From NCBI RefSeq assembly GCF_000485595.1, contig NW_014577213.1:242515-275751 (forward strand): a stretch of 33,237 bases of DNA, written 5' to 3'. The notes below the pieces were generated by a model. The model worked only from the letters and a program-made list of their open reading frames with translations. It ran no database searches and was not told where the DNA came from. The first letter of the stretch is position 1. Each line of letters opens with the position of its first letter. Of this stretch, positions 19,325 through 30,120 are shown one piece after another. Origin of the DNA: Priapulus caudatus. Taxonomy: Eukaryota; Priapulida; Priapulimorpha; Priapulimorphida; Priapulidae. The position numbers and the translations under genes were made by a program.

Positions 19325-19896
19325 GCTATGTCTTTTTTGTTTGTTGCTTACACGCATAATGCACCTTGACTACGCCCAAAGCCGATCCTAACCCGGAAGT
19401 CTGCGATGCCACTTTAAAGTGCCCCTTATCTCTTGACCATAACTATCTGATTGCAAAAATGACTGCGACCAGTGTGTCATAATTCCCATGTTGCATGAAA
19501 ACTATAGAAAGAGGTAGGGATACTATCATGACTATAGGCTCCCCGCTAGCTGATGATACATGACTTAAATTACGTACTAATTACCTATAAAGATCGTAAC
19601 CGGAAGCTCAATAAATGCACCCTCCGCGTCGCTTTATTGAAATTTTGATTACTGGAATCAGCATCATCCAAAACCCCTGAAATACCCCGAAGATCGTGAT
19701 AATATAGCTTCAGTTATTAGCAGAAAACATGCCCGTGGCCAGTCATGGGGTCCTGTGAAGAAAAACACCCTCTCCCGGCGGGGTCGAGCGCGGTCGCGAA
19801 AATTTGTAAACCCCACCATTTTTTGATAGTTTCCGATCCCAAATCAAACCAAGATAAAGCCAAAAAATGCTATTTTAGCATAAAAATCCTACGGGA
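19325..19896. repeat. Right terminal inverted repeat of the DNA transposon
   Basis: Its reverse complement aligns to 2679-3165. Clear blocks are CGGAAGTCTGCGATGCCAC, CTTATCTCTTGACCATAAC, AAGATCGTAACCGGAAG and ATCATCCAAAACCCCTGAAA. The part to about 19545 is also repeated directly at 33055-33237. It sits about 360 bp downstream of the Cys-rich tail, as a 3' terminus should. Confidence 0.85.
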
Positions 19897-20680
19897 TTAC
19901 ACTTCATAACCCCACGCTATCAATTACAAGACAAACGTGGCTTTGCACCTCTATCACTTGCATCCACTTCTTCATTACCATGCGCCACGTTTTCACAGCG
20001 TTGTATGTTTACATTACAATATTATTATGTTTACGGTCACCTCAGCTGTCAATGATGTTTGCTGAACGCTATAACGATATATGTAACGCATATCGAGTAC
20101 TATCGGCCTCCGCGTAACATTGTTTTGTTTTTTATTTGTTCTCGTTAATAAAAGTTAAGAACGACGAAAGACGCGCAAGTTTGGCCGTAAATATAAACAA
20201 AAAACTAAAAAACTTGTGTGCTTGTTATCGATAACATTTCTGAACGACGCTTTAATGACGGCCACAATTTACTCGTGACACCGGGTCGCGTTTTTTTACC
20301 CGATGACCAGCTAACTTAAATTTAAGGACTATACTGATTTTATTTTTCCCGTTTTTATATAAATCATATTTGGGGGAAAAATATAGCATATAGCAGTTTA
20401 ACAAATATAATATAAACAAATATTACATGCTAGTTACGGATTGTTGACGCCTAGTATTCCACAATTATTGTCCATAATGACTCAGATCTGCGTGTGTTTT
20501 CTTTGACAGTCATCTCCAGCCAGACCTCAATACCCCATAAACAACTATCCCATGCATAGGAAATAGTCTTTAACCAAACACATGCGAAAGATCGCCGAGT
20601 CGTGGCGTGATACTGAGAAAATGTCGTCAATTACCATAAATAAACTTACAGTAACCTCTCTCTGTACGAGACCTCTCAAA
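19897..20680. other. Unassigned AT-rich DNA
   Basis: This lies outside the right inverted repeat. I see no ORF, repeat or RNA that can be supported. Confidence 0.5.
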
Positions 20681-20867
20681 ACCACCCACCCACCCACCTA
20701 CTCCAACCATACCATCCATAAAATACCACCAAGCACCCTTCTTCTATACCGCTCTTGATGTCACCCATGCCCCATCCCATCCCATCCCATCCATCCCATT
20801 CCATCCCACCCCACCCCACCCCACCCCACCCACCCACCCCATTCACCCCCCCCACACACACACACAT
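20681..20867. repeat. CACC, CCCAT and CACCC simple repeats, then (CA)n
   Basis: (CACC)n at about 20681-20699, then after a 65-bp spacer (CCCAT)n, (CACCC)n and finally (CA)n to 20867. The glycine/tryptophan-rich minus-strand frame across it is a by-product. Confidence 0.95.
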
Positions 20868-21626
20868 CTAACTAGATATGTTAACTAGTAATATATTCAG
20901 AGCTAACTCGCAGCACGCATCATGGCCGTGATGACTCCCTCACTCGGAGGCCATTGCCAACGTTTCTCCGCTTACCGGCTGCGACAATATCACCCGCCAA
21001 GTAACAACGGCACACGGTAACTGTCACGTGCGAATGAAAGACCTTCAGCATTCAAACTTGATGCAAATCCGCCAACCAAACTAACCGCCGACTGCAATCA
21101 CGGATTATAGTTTCGTCCCCGCTGACCAATATTTCTACATTTTCGCTTGACCGTCAGCTCCTTGTAATACTCTTTAATTGGACTCGTTCGTAACCGTCGT
21201 TGAACGCGTCAAGTTTCTCGAAGGAAATAAAATACATTATGATAAACAAATCCTGCTCCCTCCGCCGCACCTTTTGCGTGTCGGCGCTAGCACTGATTTC
21301 ACGGCCGTTATCGTTAGCTTTTATCGGAGCCAAGCCCACGCCCATTCACTGCTTTATATTTAACAATCTTGATAGTTTTTGTTACCTTAGGATCCATCAG
21401 TAGCATGCATTCGATTGCATTTCGTGCGACATGTACATCATGATTATTCATCCCTTAAATCACTATCAAACTAATGACTGCAAAGACGCGAACGTCACGC
21501 TGCGTGCCCAAGGCTGTATGGTCGGTACTGGTGCGATAAACCTCTCGGTTAGCATCTGTCATACAGACACTCATAATATTTGTTGGTCGCGAAACCGCGA
21601 TCCTAGCAAACACCGTTTTCATCTCC
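20868..21626. other. Unassigned DNA up to assembly gap
   Basis: No recognised gene. Open frames of about 60-70 codons near 21154-21403 overlap on both strands and show no family features. Confidence 0.5.
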
Positions 21627-21651
21627 NNNNNNNNNNNNNNNNNNNNNNNNN
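21627..21651. other. Assembly gap of 25 N
   Basis: Exactly 25 N characters. The sequence resumes inside the first visible unit of an 82-bp tandem array, so the array probably continues into the gap and its true copy number is unknown. A fixed round number suggests a placeholder rather than a measured gap. Confidence 0.98.
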
Positions 21652-22115
21652 CCGGTCTGGAATTGTTTCGACGTCAAATTATATATTAACCCGGTGCCCA
21701 TTGTGGGTAAATTGAGACTGGGGTAATCTCAGACCAGTCTGGAATTGTTTGCGCAAATTATATCTTAACCCGGGTACCCATAGGCGGGTAAATTCAGACT
21801 GGAGTAATCTCAGACCGGTCTGGAATTGTTTGCGCAAATTATATCTTAATCTGGGTGCCCATAGGAGGGAGGGTACATTCAGATTGGGGTAATCTCAGAC
21901 TGGTCTGGAATTGTTCGCGCAAATTATATCTTAAGCTGTGTGCCCATAGGAGGGTAAATTCAGACTGGGGTAATCTCAGACCAGTCTGGAATTGTTCGCG
22001 CAAATTATATCTTAACCTGGGTGCCCATAGGCGGGTAAATTGAGACTGGGGTAATCTCAGACCGGGCTGGAATTGTTCGCGCAAATTATATTCTAACCTG
22101 GGTGCCCATAGGAGG
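21652..22115. repeat. 82-bp tandem repeat with internal hairpin
   Basis: Units start with CC(A/G)GTCTGGAATTGTT at 21652, 21734, 21815, 21900, 21981 and 22062, the last being partial. Each carries CAAATTATATCTTAA, GTGCCCATAGG and CAGACTGGGGTAATCTCAGA. CAGACTGG and the following CCAGTCTG form an 8-bp inverted pair around a 12-base loop at each unit border. The basic unit is 81 bp, divisible by three, so the minus strand stays open as a 27-residue peptide repeat (LREQFQTGLRLPQSEF core). The last unit runs straight into a purine-rich array. Confidence 0.95.
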
Positions 22116-22438
22116 GTTACGAGGAGGAGAAGGAGGAGCATGAGGGGAGAAGGTGTTGGAGTAGGGAGAGGAGGAGGAGGAGGAGGAGGAGGAGGAGCGG
22201 AGAAGGTGATGGAAATTGTATGAAGAAGGTAATGGAGGAGGAGTAGGGGGCAGGAGGAGGAGGAGGAGAATGAGGAGGAGGAGGGGAGAAGGTGATGGAG
22301 CTCAAATGAAGAAGGTCAGGGAGGAGGAGTAGGCGCAGGAGGAGGGGAGAAGGTGTTAGAGTAGGGAGGAAGAGGAGGAGGGGGAGAATAGGTTGATGGA
22401 GATCGAATGAAGAAGGTCATGGAGGAGGAGTAGGGTTA
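22116..22438. repeat. Purine-rich minisatellite P0
   Basis: About 0.32 kb of GGAGGA repeats with the GAAGGTCAT phrase at about 22310 and 22410. It ends in GTAGGGTTAGGGAGTC before Y. This is the same P-to-Y join as in both composite blocks, but here it is preceded by the 82-bp array instead of an X unit. Confidence 0.92.
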
Positions 22439-23822
22439 GGGAGTCTTGTTGCGCGACGCTCTGTCTAGCTAGACTATGGCTAAAACAACTACCAGTCTAG
22501 CTCCACTGACTACTCCATGTAACACGTGCAAAAGACATGTTACATTCTATACACTACCCTGTCATCGATTCAGCGTCCTCGCTGATCTACACTTCAACCT
22601 AAACCTAAACAATTCAAAAAAAATAAAAAAATACTACCCTGATACTTTCCTAACTCAACCCAACGAGAGAAACGTCTTTCTGTCCGATTAAACAACCCAC
22701 AATCAATACACACAAACATAACAACAATCAAAATACAATAAGAAAACACATATGAAGCGTAGAAAAAAAGTAACGATAAAGTTCGATCACAATACAAGTC
22801 AGAAACCCAACACATTTGGCATGAACATTCTGATATCGCTGCAATTAATCTCACTCTTGCGTATTTTTATGGCTGTAACGTACGTGGCGTATGCGTATAC
22901 CGACACGCATTACCGAAACCACGTTATATCTGGATTATATTCTCATAATCCCAGGGCACACAGTTGCCCATGCACACAGGCATTAATAAACACGGCACTG
23001 ATGTGGTACTTTGGCACTTCCACACATCATACAGCCAACAAAAATCATCATACATCGTCCATCATACATCATACATCATACAGCCAACAAAAATACGCAA
23101 AACTGATTTCATATTTTCGATGAAATGTTTTTGGCCTATAATCAAACTCTAATTAAAGAATGTGTTTAGCGGTCTGACAATATAGTGGAAACGTACCGTT
23201 ACTGGTTAGCACAAATTCAAGAAAACGATCACAAATTTCTAAACAAAGTTTCACGAGAAAGATTTTTCACAAAAAAAACGGTTACAAGCATATATCATGA
23301 ACAAAATACCGCGTACATAAAACAACCATAAACCTACATACATACATACATGCATACATACAATGTCAGTTAATTAAGCGTGTGAAACAACTGTGTCGGC
23401 ATTCCTTATTCAAAGTATTATTCCGCTCCGCAAGTATATACGCATAGACATAACATAACATGCACCTTTTGAACTAAAACAGGTATAAGGGATACAAAAA
23501 AACACGTATGGTGCATGCTTGCATGGTGTATACAGGAAAAACCCTCGAGTATTAACGTTTATAACTAACTAACGTTTTCACTTTAATTACGAAATAAATG
23601 CCGACACAAGATTGATTCACATACCCATTTTAAGTATTTCCGTCTCGTTCATCTCTTGCGTTCTTGTTCCTTTCGTGTGACTGCATCCTTCTCTTCCTTC
23701 GTCGGAATCTATTCTTCCTTTCTCGTCCTTCTCCTCTCCGTTGACAACCTTGCCGACGCGGCGGCCGCAACGGTCCTCCTTCTCCACGATCTCCAGCCGA
23801 TCCTCGTCGCCATCGTCATCGA
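22439..23822. repeat. Y unit 2, truncated
   Basis: It starts with direct repeat R (22445-22545) and follows Y unit 1 from 16379 to about 17847. It stops exactly within CATCGTCATCG, where Y unit 1 continues with TCGTCGGCGG and this copy switches to GTGCGTGTGCG. It lacks the tandem duplication, the second R repeat, the Cys-rich tail and the inverted repeat. The open frame at 22752-23123 is broken in the other copies and is not called a gene. Confidence 0.8.
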
Positions 23823-23857
23823 TGTGCGTGTGCGTGTGCGTGTGTGTGCGTGCGCAT
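23823..23857. repeat. Short GTGCGT repeat at block junction
   Basis: About 35 bp of GTGCGTGTGCG repeat links truncated Y to the start of composite block copy 2. It is the counterpart of the 1.3-kb array at 6326-7650. Confidence 0.9.
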
Positions 23858-24582
23858 GTGTAATCTTGGACTTTGTTTTTGTTTCACGAAACTTGGGGTA
23901 ATTTTATTCAACTAATGCAAAGCAAACAAATAAGAATAGCTTAAAATATTTTATATTTGCAGTGCATATGTATCTTACATAATGTCATAATTATAGCTAC
24001 AGAAAGGCTATCTATATACTCGTAAGGCATATTAGACGAAATTTCATGAAAAAAACTTATTAATACATCCAAACCAAGTGACGGATAATTCGTATCGTTA
24101 TGCAGTAATCCTATGGGCGCCAGTGACGCGATCGTGTAGTTTTCACCGGCGTTCTGCTGGTGGTCACGTGACTACTGATCTGCACGACGTAGCTCCGCCC
24201 GCACGGGTGTTGCTATCCCCCGGGCGTAGAAGGACGGTCACGCGATACAGTTGACGTCCGTAAGGAATAAACGTCCAGGCAGTGCGCGAAAACTTCAGGT
24301 ACACGTGTGAGATTTGCATGGAATATTTTAAAATGTAGGCAGTAATGTGTTCCAGAGATCGAGGCTTCTCTGGGCCAGGCGCTCATTACTGAGTGCGACT
24401 AGCATACGGCAATAGGCTGTTGCGAGCTGTTGTAGTTGCCAAGCCGGAGATGTGTTTCGCTTCCTCAAGGTGCCTTAACAACGATACTGCCTGACTCAAT
24501 CTTTTGCCAGAGGGACCCAGTGAATTGCTGTGCTGTTGGACGGCCCAAGGATAGTGAACATAGGTCCCAATAAACCCAATGT
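23858..24582. other. Left flank of composite block, copy 2
   Basis: Matches 7651-8421. The solo terminus GGGTGTTGCTATCCCCCGGG lies near 24205-24225, preceded by CCGCCCGCAC. No conserved frame is seen. Confidence 0.6.
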
Positions 24583-24669
24583 GCCTAACTCTAACCCTAA
24601 CCCTAACCCTAATCCTAACCTTAACCTTAACTCTAACCCTAACAATAACCCTAACCATAACCCTAACCG
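24583..24669. repeat. Degenerate telomere-like CCCTAA repeats, copy 2
   Basis: Three good CCCTAA units in a row, flanked by variants (CCTTAA, CTCTAA, CAATAA, CCATAA). Same position relative to the LINE as 8422-8500. It is slightly longer and cleaner. Confidence 0.9.
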
Positions 24670-24734
24670 ATTATATTGATATAATATTATATTTATATTG
24701 ATGTAAATGACATTGGTTTTATTGGAACCCATGT

Positions 24735-26395
24735 TCTCTATCTTTGAACCCTGTTGGGCCAGTGAGTAGTGACTCCGGTAGCAGGTTCCAGCTTCTGATT
24801 AATTGTTCTAGGAAAGAAGCTAAATCTGTACCCATCTGTCCGGGTTCTGATGTTGTTGTATGTAAGCCGGTGTGTGCCGCGGCATATGCTGGTGCTTTTG
24901 GTGAAGAAGGATGGAATGTCGACTGCTGCTTGTCCATTGATTATTTTTCAGAATAAGGCCTGTCGGTTGACAAACCTGCGTTCCTGCAAGGAGGGCCATT
25001 GTAGGTCTGCGATCATTTGTGTAACACTCTCAGTTTGCTGGTAATTTCACGTTACGAAGCGCGCTGCTCGTCTCTGCACTTTCTCCAGGGAGGAGATATC
25101 CTTCTGTGTGTGTGGATCCCAGACACGTACTACTTGCATACTCGAGACTTGGCCCTACGTATGCTTTGTATGCCATCTCGTTGACAGGTTCTGGGCATCC
25201 TACAAGGTTTTTGCGGATGAAATTTAGGGCCCGGGTTGCTTTTCCTATCGACCGGTTGATGTGGGTAGACCAAGACTTAGAGAGGTCATCAGCGAGCTCC
25301 ACGCCGAGGTTGAGTTGATGTTCCTCCCTTTTGAGCTTGGTTCCCATGATGGTATAGGTCTGCTTTATTGGGGTTTGTTTCCTTGATATTGTGAGGCTGG
25401 GGCACTTTTTTTGGATTGAAAAACATTTGCCAGTTTTTGGACTTTAATTTGAACTAGCTTATCAATATGTCCTTTTGAAGAAGCTCTGTATCAGATCCGC
25501 TTCTGATGGGTTTGTAGATGAGACAATCATCTGCAAACAGTTGGTGTGTTGAGTCGATGCAATTACATATGTTGTTTATGAAAACGAGGAACAGGAGGGG
25601 CCGAGGACTGTTCCCTGGGGGACTCCCGACTTTACCGGTACTTTTCTTGATTTTTTACCATCTAACACTACAGTTTGGTGTCTTTTGGTCAGCCATTTAC
25701 GTATCCATATCAAAGTATTCCCTCTTGTTCCATAGTAGTTTAACTTATGAAGCAGTTTATTGTAGGGGATTGTGTCGAAAGCCTTTGCGAAGTCTAAGAT
25801 CATTACGTCTACTTGTTCTTTGTTATCCAGCCTGTAACTAAGGTCGTTGACAGTGGAAAGCAGCTGAGTCTCACAGCTGTAAACCATGCTGGCAGTTTGC
25901 AAGTATATGATTGTTATGGTCAAAGTGGTTCATCACACTCCTGAATATGATGTGTTCCATGACTTTGCATGACACACAGGTAAAGGATATTGGTCTGTAG
26001 TTTGCTGGGTCCGATTTGTTTCCTTTCTTGTAGGCAGCTATGATGTTTGCGTTTAGCCAATCCTCTGGCATGTCCCCAGTGTGTATACTTTGCTTGTATA
26101 TAAGACACCGCATTGGCCTTATGATCTCTGCATAGTTCTTCAGCAGTGTTGTTGGTAGATTGTCAAGGCCAATTGCTTTCTTAGGATCTAAGGATTTTAG
26201 TAGTTTCGTTACGTCGGGTAAGGTAATGGAGATGTCTTCCATTGTTGAGTGGCGTGATGGGCCCATGACAGGGATATTGTCTGTATTTTCTGTAGTGAAA
26301 ACTGATTCGTACTGGTCTGCTAGGACCTCTGCCTTCTCTATTGTAGTAGACACAAGTCTGTTTTTGTACACGACGAGAAGCAGAGAAAGCAATGT
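24735..26395 (-). pseudogene. Jockey/CR1-like LINE reverse transcriptase, copy 2
   Basis: Non-LTR reverse transcriptase, the better preserved copy. On the minus strand in order: EKAEVLADQYESVF, KSLDPKKAIGLDNLP, WLNANIIAAYKKGNKSDPAN and YRPIS (26392-25871); SCETQLLSTVNDLSYRL, MILDFAKAFDTIPYNKLLHK with the first catalytic Asp, and GVPQGTVLGP (25923-25576); LFADDCLIYKPI with the intact FADD (25526-25537); LNLGVELADDLSKSWSTHIN and ALNFIRKNLVGCPE (25347-25030); and a C-terminal WNLLPESL...GFKDRE piece (24937-24719). Upstream of 26395 no endonuclease is seen, so the element is 5'-truncated, which is usual for LINEs. Three or more frame changes break the ORF. TTAGGG-type repeats lie about 65 bp beyond its 3' end. 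Clade assignment is from motif style and is moderate. Confidence 0.9.
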
Positions 26396-26824
26396 TTTTT
26401 TTACTAATAATAGTTATATTTTTAATTAGGTGCAGCATAACATTTCAAAGCAGCCAGTGATTTTTACCCGTGTCAGCTGGACACATAAATTGAGATGCCT
26501 CAAAATGATCCTCGCAAATTAGCAGATATTTGCATTGGCTGTTTTTTAAACCGTCAAGGGCAGCTCTTCTTATATTGCAGATCCGCTTCCGAAGTCTATG
26601 TACATGTAATGATGTGGTGTATTATTTACAAATTGCATATCGTTTTAACTGGTATTTTTCACAGAACAAAGGGCAGCAGAATTACACAGATCACCGAACC
26701 AAGTAGTGTTTTCCCTAACCTTTAACTGTTAGCTTCACAAGATTGTATCTTGCATTCGTTTACACTGATATTATGATTACATATAATTAAACAATCAATA
26801 AGTACAGTAGGCCTAGTCAGTAGG
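26396..26824. other. Spacer between LINE and X unit, copy 2
   Basis: Matches 10386-10853. No frame is conserved between the two copies. Confidence 0.6.
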
Positions 26825-27459
26825 TATCTCTGTTCGTGTGCACAGCAGTCACTACATCTGTCACGACCGTCCTAACGAATTATGATTAAAATTAAAATTT
26901 ATAATTTGCAAACGTATATAACATGCATGCAACACGTGATAAATCTAGTACCTATAATGCTCTGTGGGAAACTTAAAAAACGCTATATTTGGGCTTTTCT
27001 TCTTTGAATTGGACACTATTTCCCGCACTGCTTAACTCGGCACACAGTGATTCGCTGATGCATTATGGTTAGTTTGCCGTTTCTATTCGCCAGGCGCCAG
27101 CACCATCGAAACAGTAATTGCCAATAAGGATATAATGGCTAAATACGCCTGATAGATGTTCAGAATCCCTTTAACAGAGCGATGTGTCCATGTCTTGTTG
27201 TATTCCGTTAGTCTGGTTTGGCAGAGGATGTTGATTCCTATCGCAGCTCCATACTTACTTTAGTCATACTGGCTCGAACGGGGTCGTGTGTTACCCGTAT
27301 TCAGGTACTAAAGAATATGTGACCCGAGGTAGCGTATGTACCCGATGCTATACACAGCTTGCTTACCAGACCTGTATTTCTCAGCCTATATGTACCTTGT
27401 GCCTGTGTTTACATAAACCGTACCTTGCCCTGAATGGAGATCGAATGAGACGGTCATGG
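26825..27459. repeat. X unit 4
   Basis: Counterpart of X unit 1, joined to the same upstream spacer (GGCCTAGTCAGTAGG). Its first 180 bases are the cleanest X sequence in the window. From about 27010 small insertions accumulate. Confidence 0.85.
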
Positions 27460-28490
27460 AGGAGTAGTTAGGGGTGGCAGGGAAGTATTGAGGATGGAGT
27501 GAGGAGGATGGGGGGTGTGGGTAGGGAGAGGGGAGGGAGGGGAGGGATGGAGGCGGAGAGAGGGGAGGAGTGGAAGGGAGGGGGGAGGAGGTAGGAGCGG
27601 AGAAGCGTGATGGGATCGATGAGAAGGTCGATTGGAGGAGGAGTAGGGGTGCAGGAGGAGGAGTGAGGGGAGGGGCGAGTATTGGGTAAGAGAACGGAGA
27701 ATGGTGAGGGCGGAGATGAATGAACGGTAATGGAGGAGGAGGTAGGTGCGGAGGGAGGAGGAGGAGGAGGAGGGGGAGAGGTTATTGAGTAGGGAGTAGG
27801 AGCGAAGAGGGTGAGGGGGGAGAAGGAGGAGGAGGAGAACGGTGATGGAGTATGGTGGGAGGGGGAGGAGGGGAGGAGGGGAGGAGGGGGAGGAGGAGGA
27901 AGGAGAGGTGATGGGATCATACGAGAGGTCATGGAGGAGGAGTAGGTGGGCAGGGGAGGAGGAGGAGGGAAGGGAGAGGAGAGAAGGTGATGGAGTGGGG
28001 GGGAGGATAGGGATGGAGTGAGGGAGGTAGGAGGAAGGAGGGGACGGTGATGGAAGGAGGGCAGGAGGAGCGAGGGAGGAGGAGGGAGGAGAGGTGGATG
28101 GAGGAGGGAGTAGGATGGCCAGGAGGAGGAGGGTGGAGGAGAGGGGAGAAGGTGTATGGAGTTAGGGGTGAGGCGTGAGAGAGGGAGAGGAGAAGAGGGT
28201 AGGAGGGTCGAGGAGGAGGGCGGAGAGGTTGATGGAGATCGAATTTGAAGAACGGTGTGGAGGTGTGAGGAGAGGAGGAGGCGGGCGAGGGGAGTGAGGA
28301 GGAGGAGGAGGGAGGAGGAAGGTTATGGAGGCAGTAGGAGGGAGGAGTCGAGAGGGAGAGTAATGAAGTAGGGGGAAGAGGAGGATGGAGGGGAGGCGCG
28401 CGAGGAAGGAGGATGTGGGAAGGTGATTGAAGAAAATATCCGGGAAATATGAGCGAGTTGGAAGAGAAGTAGGGGGCAGGAGGAGGAGGG
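27460..28490. repeat. Purine-rich minisatellite P4
   Basis: About 1.03 kb, purine-rich, with more T interruptions (GTGAGG, GTATTG) than P1-P3. It ends GAAGAGAAGTAGGGGGCAGG then AGGAGGAGGG before X, identical to the end of P1. Confidence 0.92.
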
Positions 28491-29091
28491 TATCTCTGTT
28501 CGTGTGCACAGCAGTCACTACATCTGTCACGACCGTCCTAACGAATTATTGATTAATTTAATTTATGATTTGCAAAGATTTAACATCAGCTGCAGCAAGT
28601 GGATAAGTCTAGTACTTAATGCTCTGTTGGGAATTGAAACGCTATTATTTGGGGTTTTTTCTTTCTTTTGATTGGAACATTTCCCGACTGCATTATCCGC
28701 AGTGTGCAGCTGTATGCATTTTGAGTAGTTGCGCCGATTCATTTCGAGGGCAGCACATCGGAACGCAAGTATTACAATGGATATAATAGGCTTAATATGC
28801 TATAGAAAATGTCAGGATCTATTTTAACAAGCGATGTGTACGTCTGTGTATTCGATTATGTCTTGTGGAGGATGTTGCCCTTCCTACTCGCGCTGCCATA
28901 GCTACTTTATCATAACGGGCTGAAGAGGTGTTGTGCGTCAGGTATAAGATTGCTCGCGAGCGTAAGGTACCGATGCTAACCAAGTGTACCTATGACTCTG
29001 TATAATCTTCTCAGCATATAATGATTACTTTTTGGCCTGGTGTTTACTAAACTTACTGCCCTGAATGGAGATCGAATGAAGACCAGTCATG
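28491..29091. repeat. X unit 5
   Basis: Second X unit of copy 2. It begins TATCTCTGTTCGTGTGCAC and ends ATCGAATGAAGACCAGTCAT. Internal positions are eroded by small deletions and T insertions. Confidence 0.85.
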
Positions 29092-30120
29092 GGGAGGAGT
29101 ACGGGGCATGAAAGAGAGGAGGAGGAGAGGAAGGAGAAGAATGGTGTGGAGCGAGGGAGAGGAAGGGGAGGGGAGTGACGGGGAGGGAGGGAGGGAGCAG
29201 AGAGGCGGGAAGGAGGAGGAGGAGCGGAGAGGATGAGTTGGCGATCGAATGAGAAGGTCGATTGGAGGGTAGGAGTAGGGGGCAGGAGGAGGGAGAGGAG
29301 GAGGAGGAGGAGGAGGAGGAGGATGGCAGTGAGCGGAGAAGAAGTTAGGGAGATCGTTTGAAGGTAATGGCAGGAGGAGTAAGGGGCGGAGGAGTGAGGA
29401 GTGGTGAGGTAGAGGAGGAGGAGGAAAGAGGAGAAGGTTTTATGGAAGTGGGAGAGGAGGAGGAGGGGCGGGAGTGGGAGAATGGGGGAAGGGGAGAGGT
29501 AAGTGGGTAGGGGAGGGGGAGGGAAGTGAAAGAGGAGATGAGGGGAGGAGGGGTGGGAGGGGAGGAGGTAAGATGGAGAAGAGTGGGAGGAGCGGGGGGG
29601 GGAGCGGAGAGGTGATGTGAGATGGAATGAAGGATAGGTCGTGTGAGGAGATAGGGGGGCAGGAGGGAGGAGGGGAGGAGGAGCGGGGGCAGAGTGAGGA
29701 GGATGGGAATGGGGAGGAGGCTAGGAGAAGGTTTATGGTAGAAGAGGTAGGAGGAGGAGAGCGGTGAGACGGTAATTGAGTTAGGAGGGAGATGGAGGCG
29801 GAGCGAGGGGAGGGGAGGGAAGGAGGGGGAGGATGAGGAGCCGGAGGAGGTGATGAGATCGAATGAAGGCTCGCGGGTATGGAAGAGAGTAGGAGGAGGG
29901 AGGGGAGGAGGGAGAGAGGAGGGGGAAGTCAGTGGGCGAGGGAAGTAGGTGTTGTATGTTAGGTGGGAGGAGGAGGGGAGGAGGAGGGGAGAGGAAGAGG
30001 AGGAGGGGGAACGGGGTGTTGGGAGTAGGGGGAAGGAGGAGGGGTGGAGGGGGAGGAGGCAGGATGCTGTGGAAAGTGTGATTGGAGGACTCGAATGAGA
30101 GGTTCATTTGGAGGAGCGAG
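29092..30120. repeat. Purine-rich minisatellite P5
   Basis: About 1.03 kb of GGAGGA-type repeat with G-runs of up to eight near 29600. It ends GGAGCGAGTAGGGTTAGGG into Y, like P0. Confidence 0.92.

Larger units (their letters stand above)
7640..19545. repeat. Composite block, copy 1
   Basis: The whole stretch realigns in order and orientation with 23840-33237: flank, telomere-like repeats, LINE, X-P units, then Y with transposon tail and inverted repeat. This copy has three X-P units and the other has two. The differences I compared by eye are mostly one- or two-base insertions or deletions. See the individual entries for content. Confidence 0.85.

Noticed and set aside
2679-19896. A single intact 17-kb giant transposon bounded by the inverted repeats
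   Set aside because: The interior is made of unrelated, separately duplicated blocks, and the right end is itself part of the duplicated unit. No target-site duplication is seen. Two displaced halves is the safer reading.
21652-22115. Possible CRISPR-like repeat array
   Set aside because: Units are contiguous 81-85-bp tandem copies without variable spacers, the setting is eukaryotic and there are no cas genes.
21839-22141. Minus-strand protein of repeated 27-residue units
   Set aside because: The basic tandem unit is 81 bp, which is divisible by three, so an open frame repeats automatically. There is no start context or flanking gene structure.
22752-23123. 123-codon open frame in Y unit 2
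   Set aside because: The equivalent frame is shifted in Y units 1 and 3, the C-terminal part is made of CATCATA repeats, and a two-residue pattern of His/Thr/Tyr indicates low-complexity DNA.
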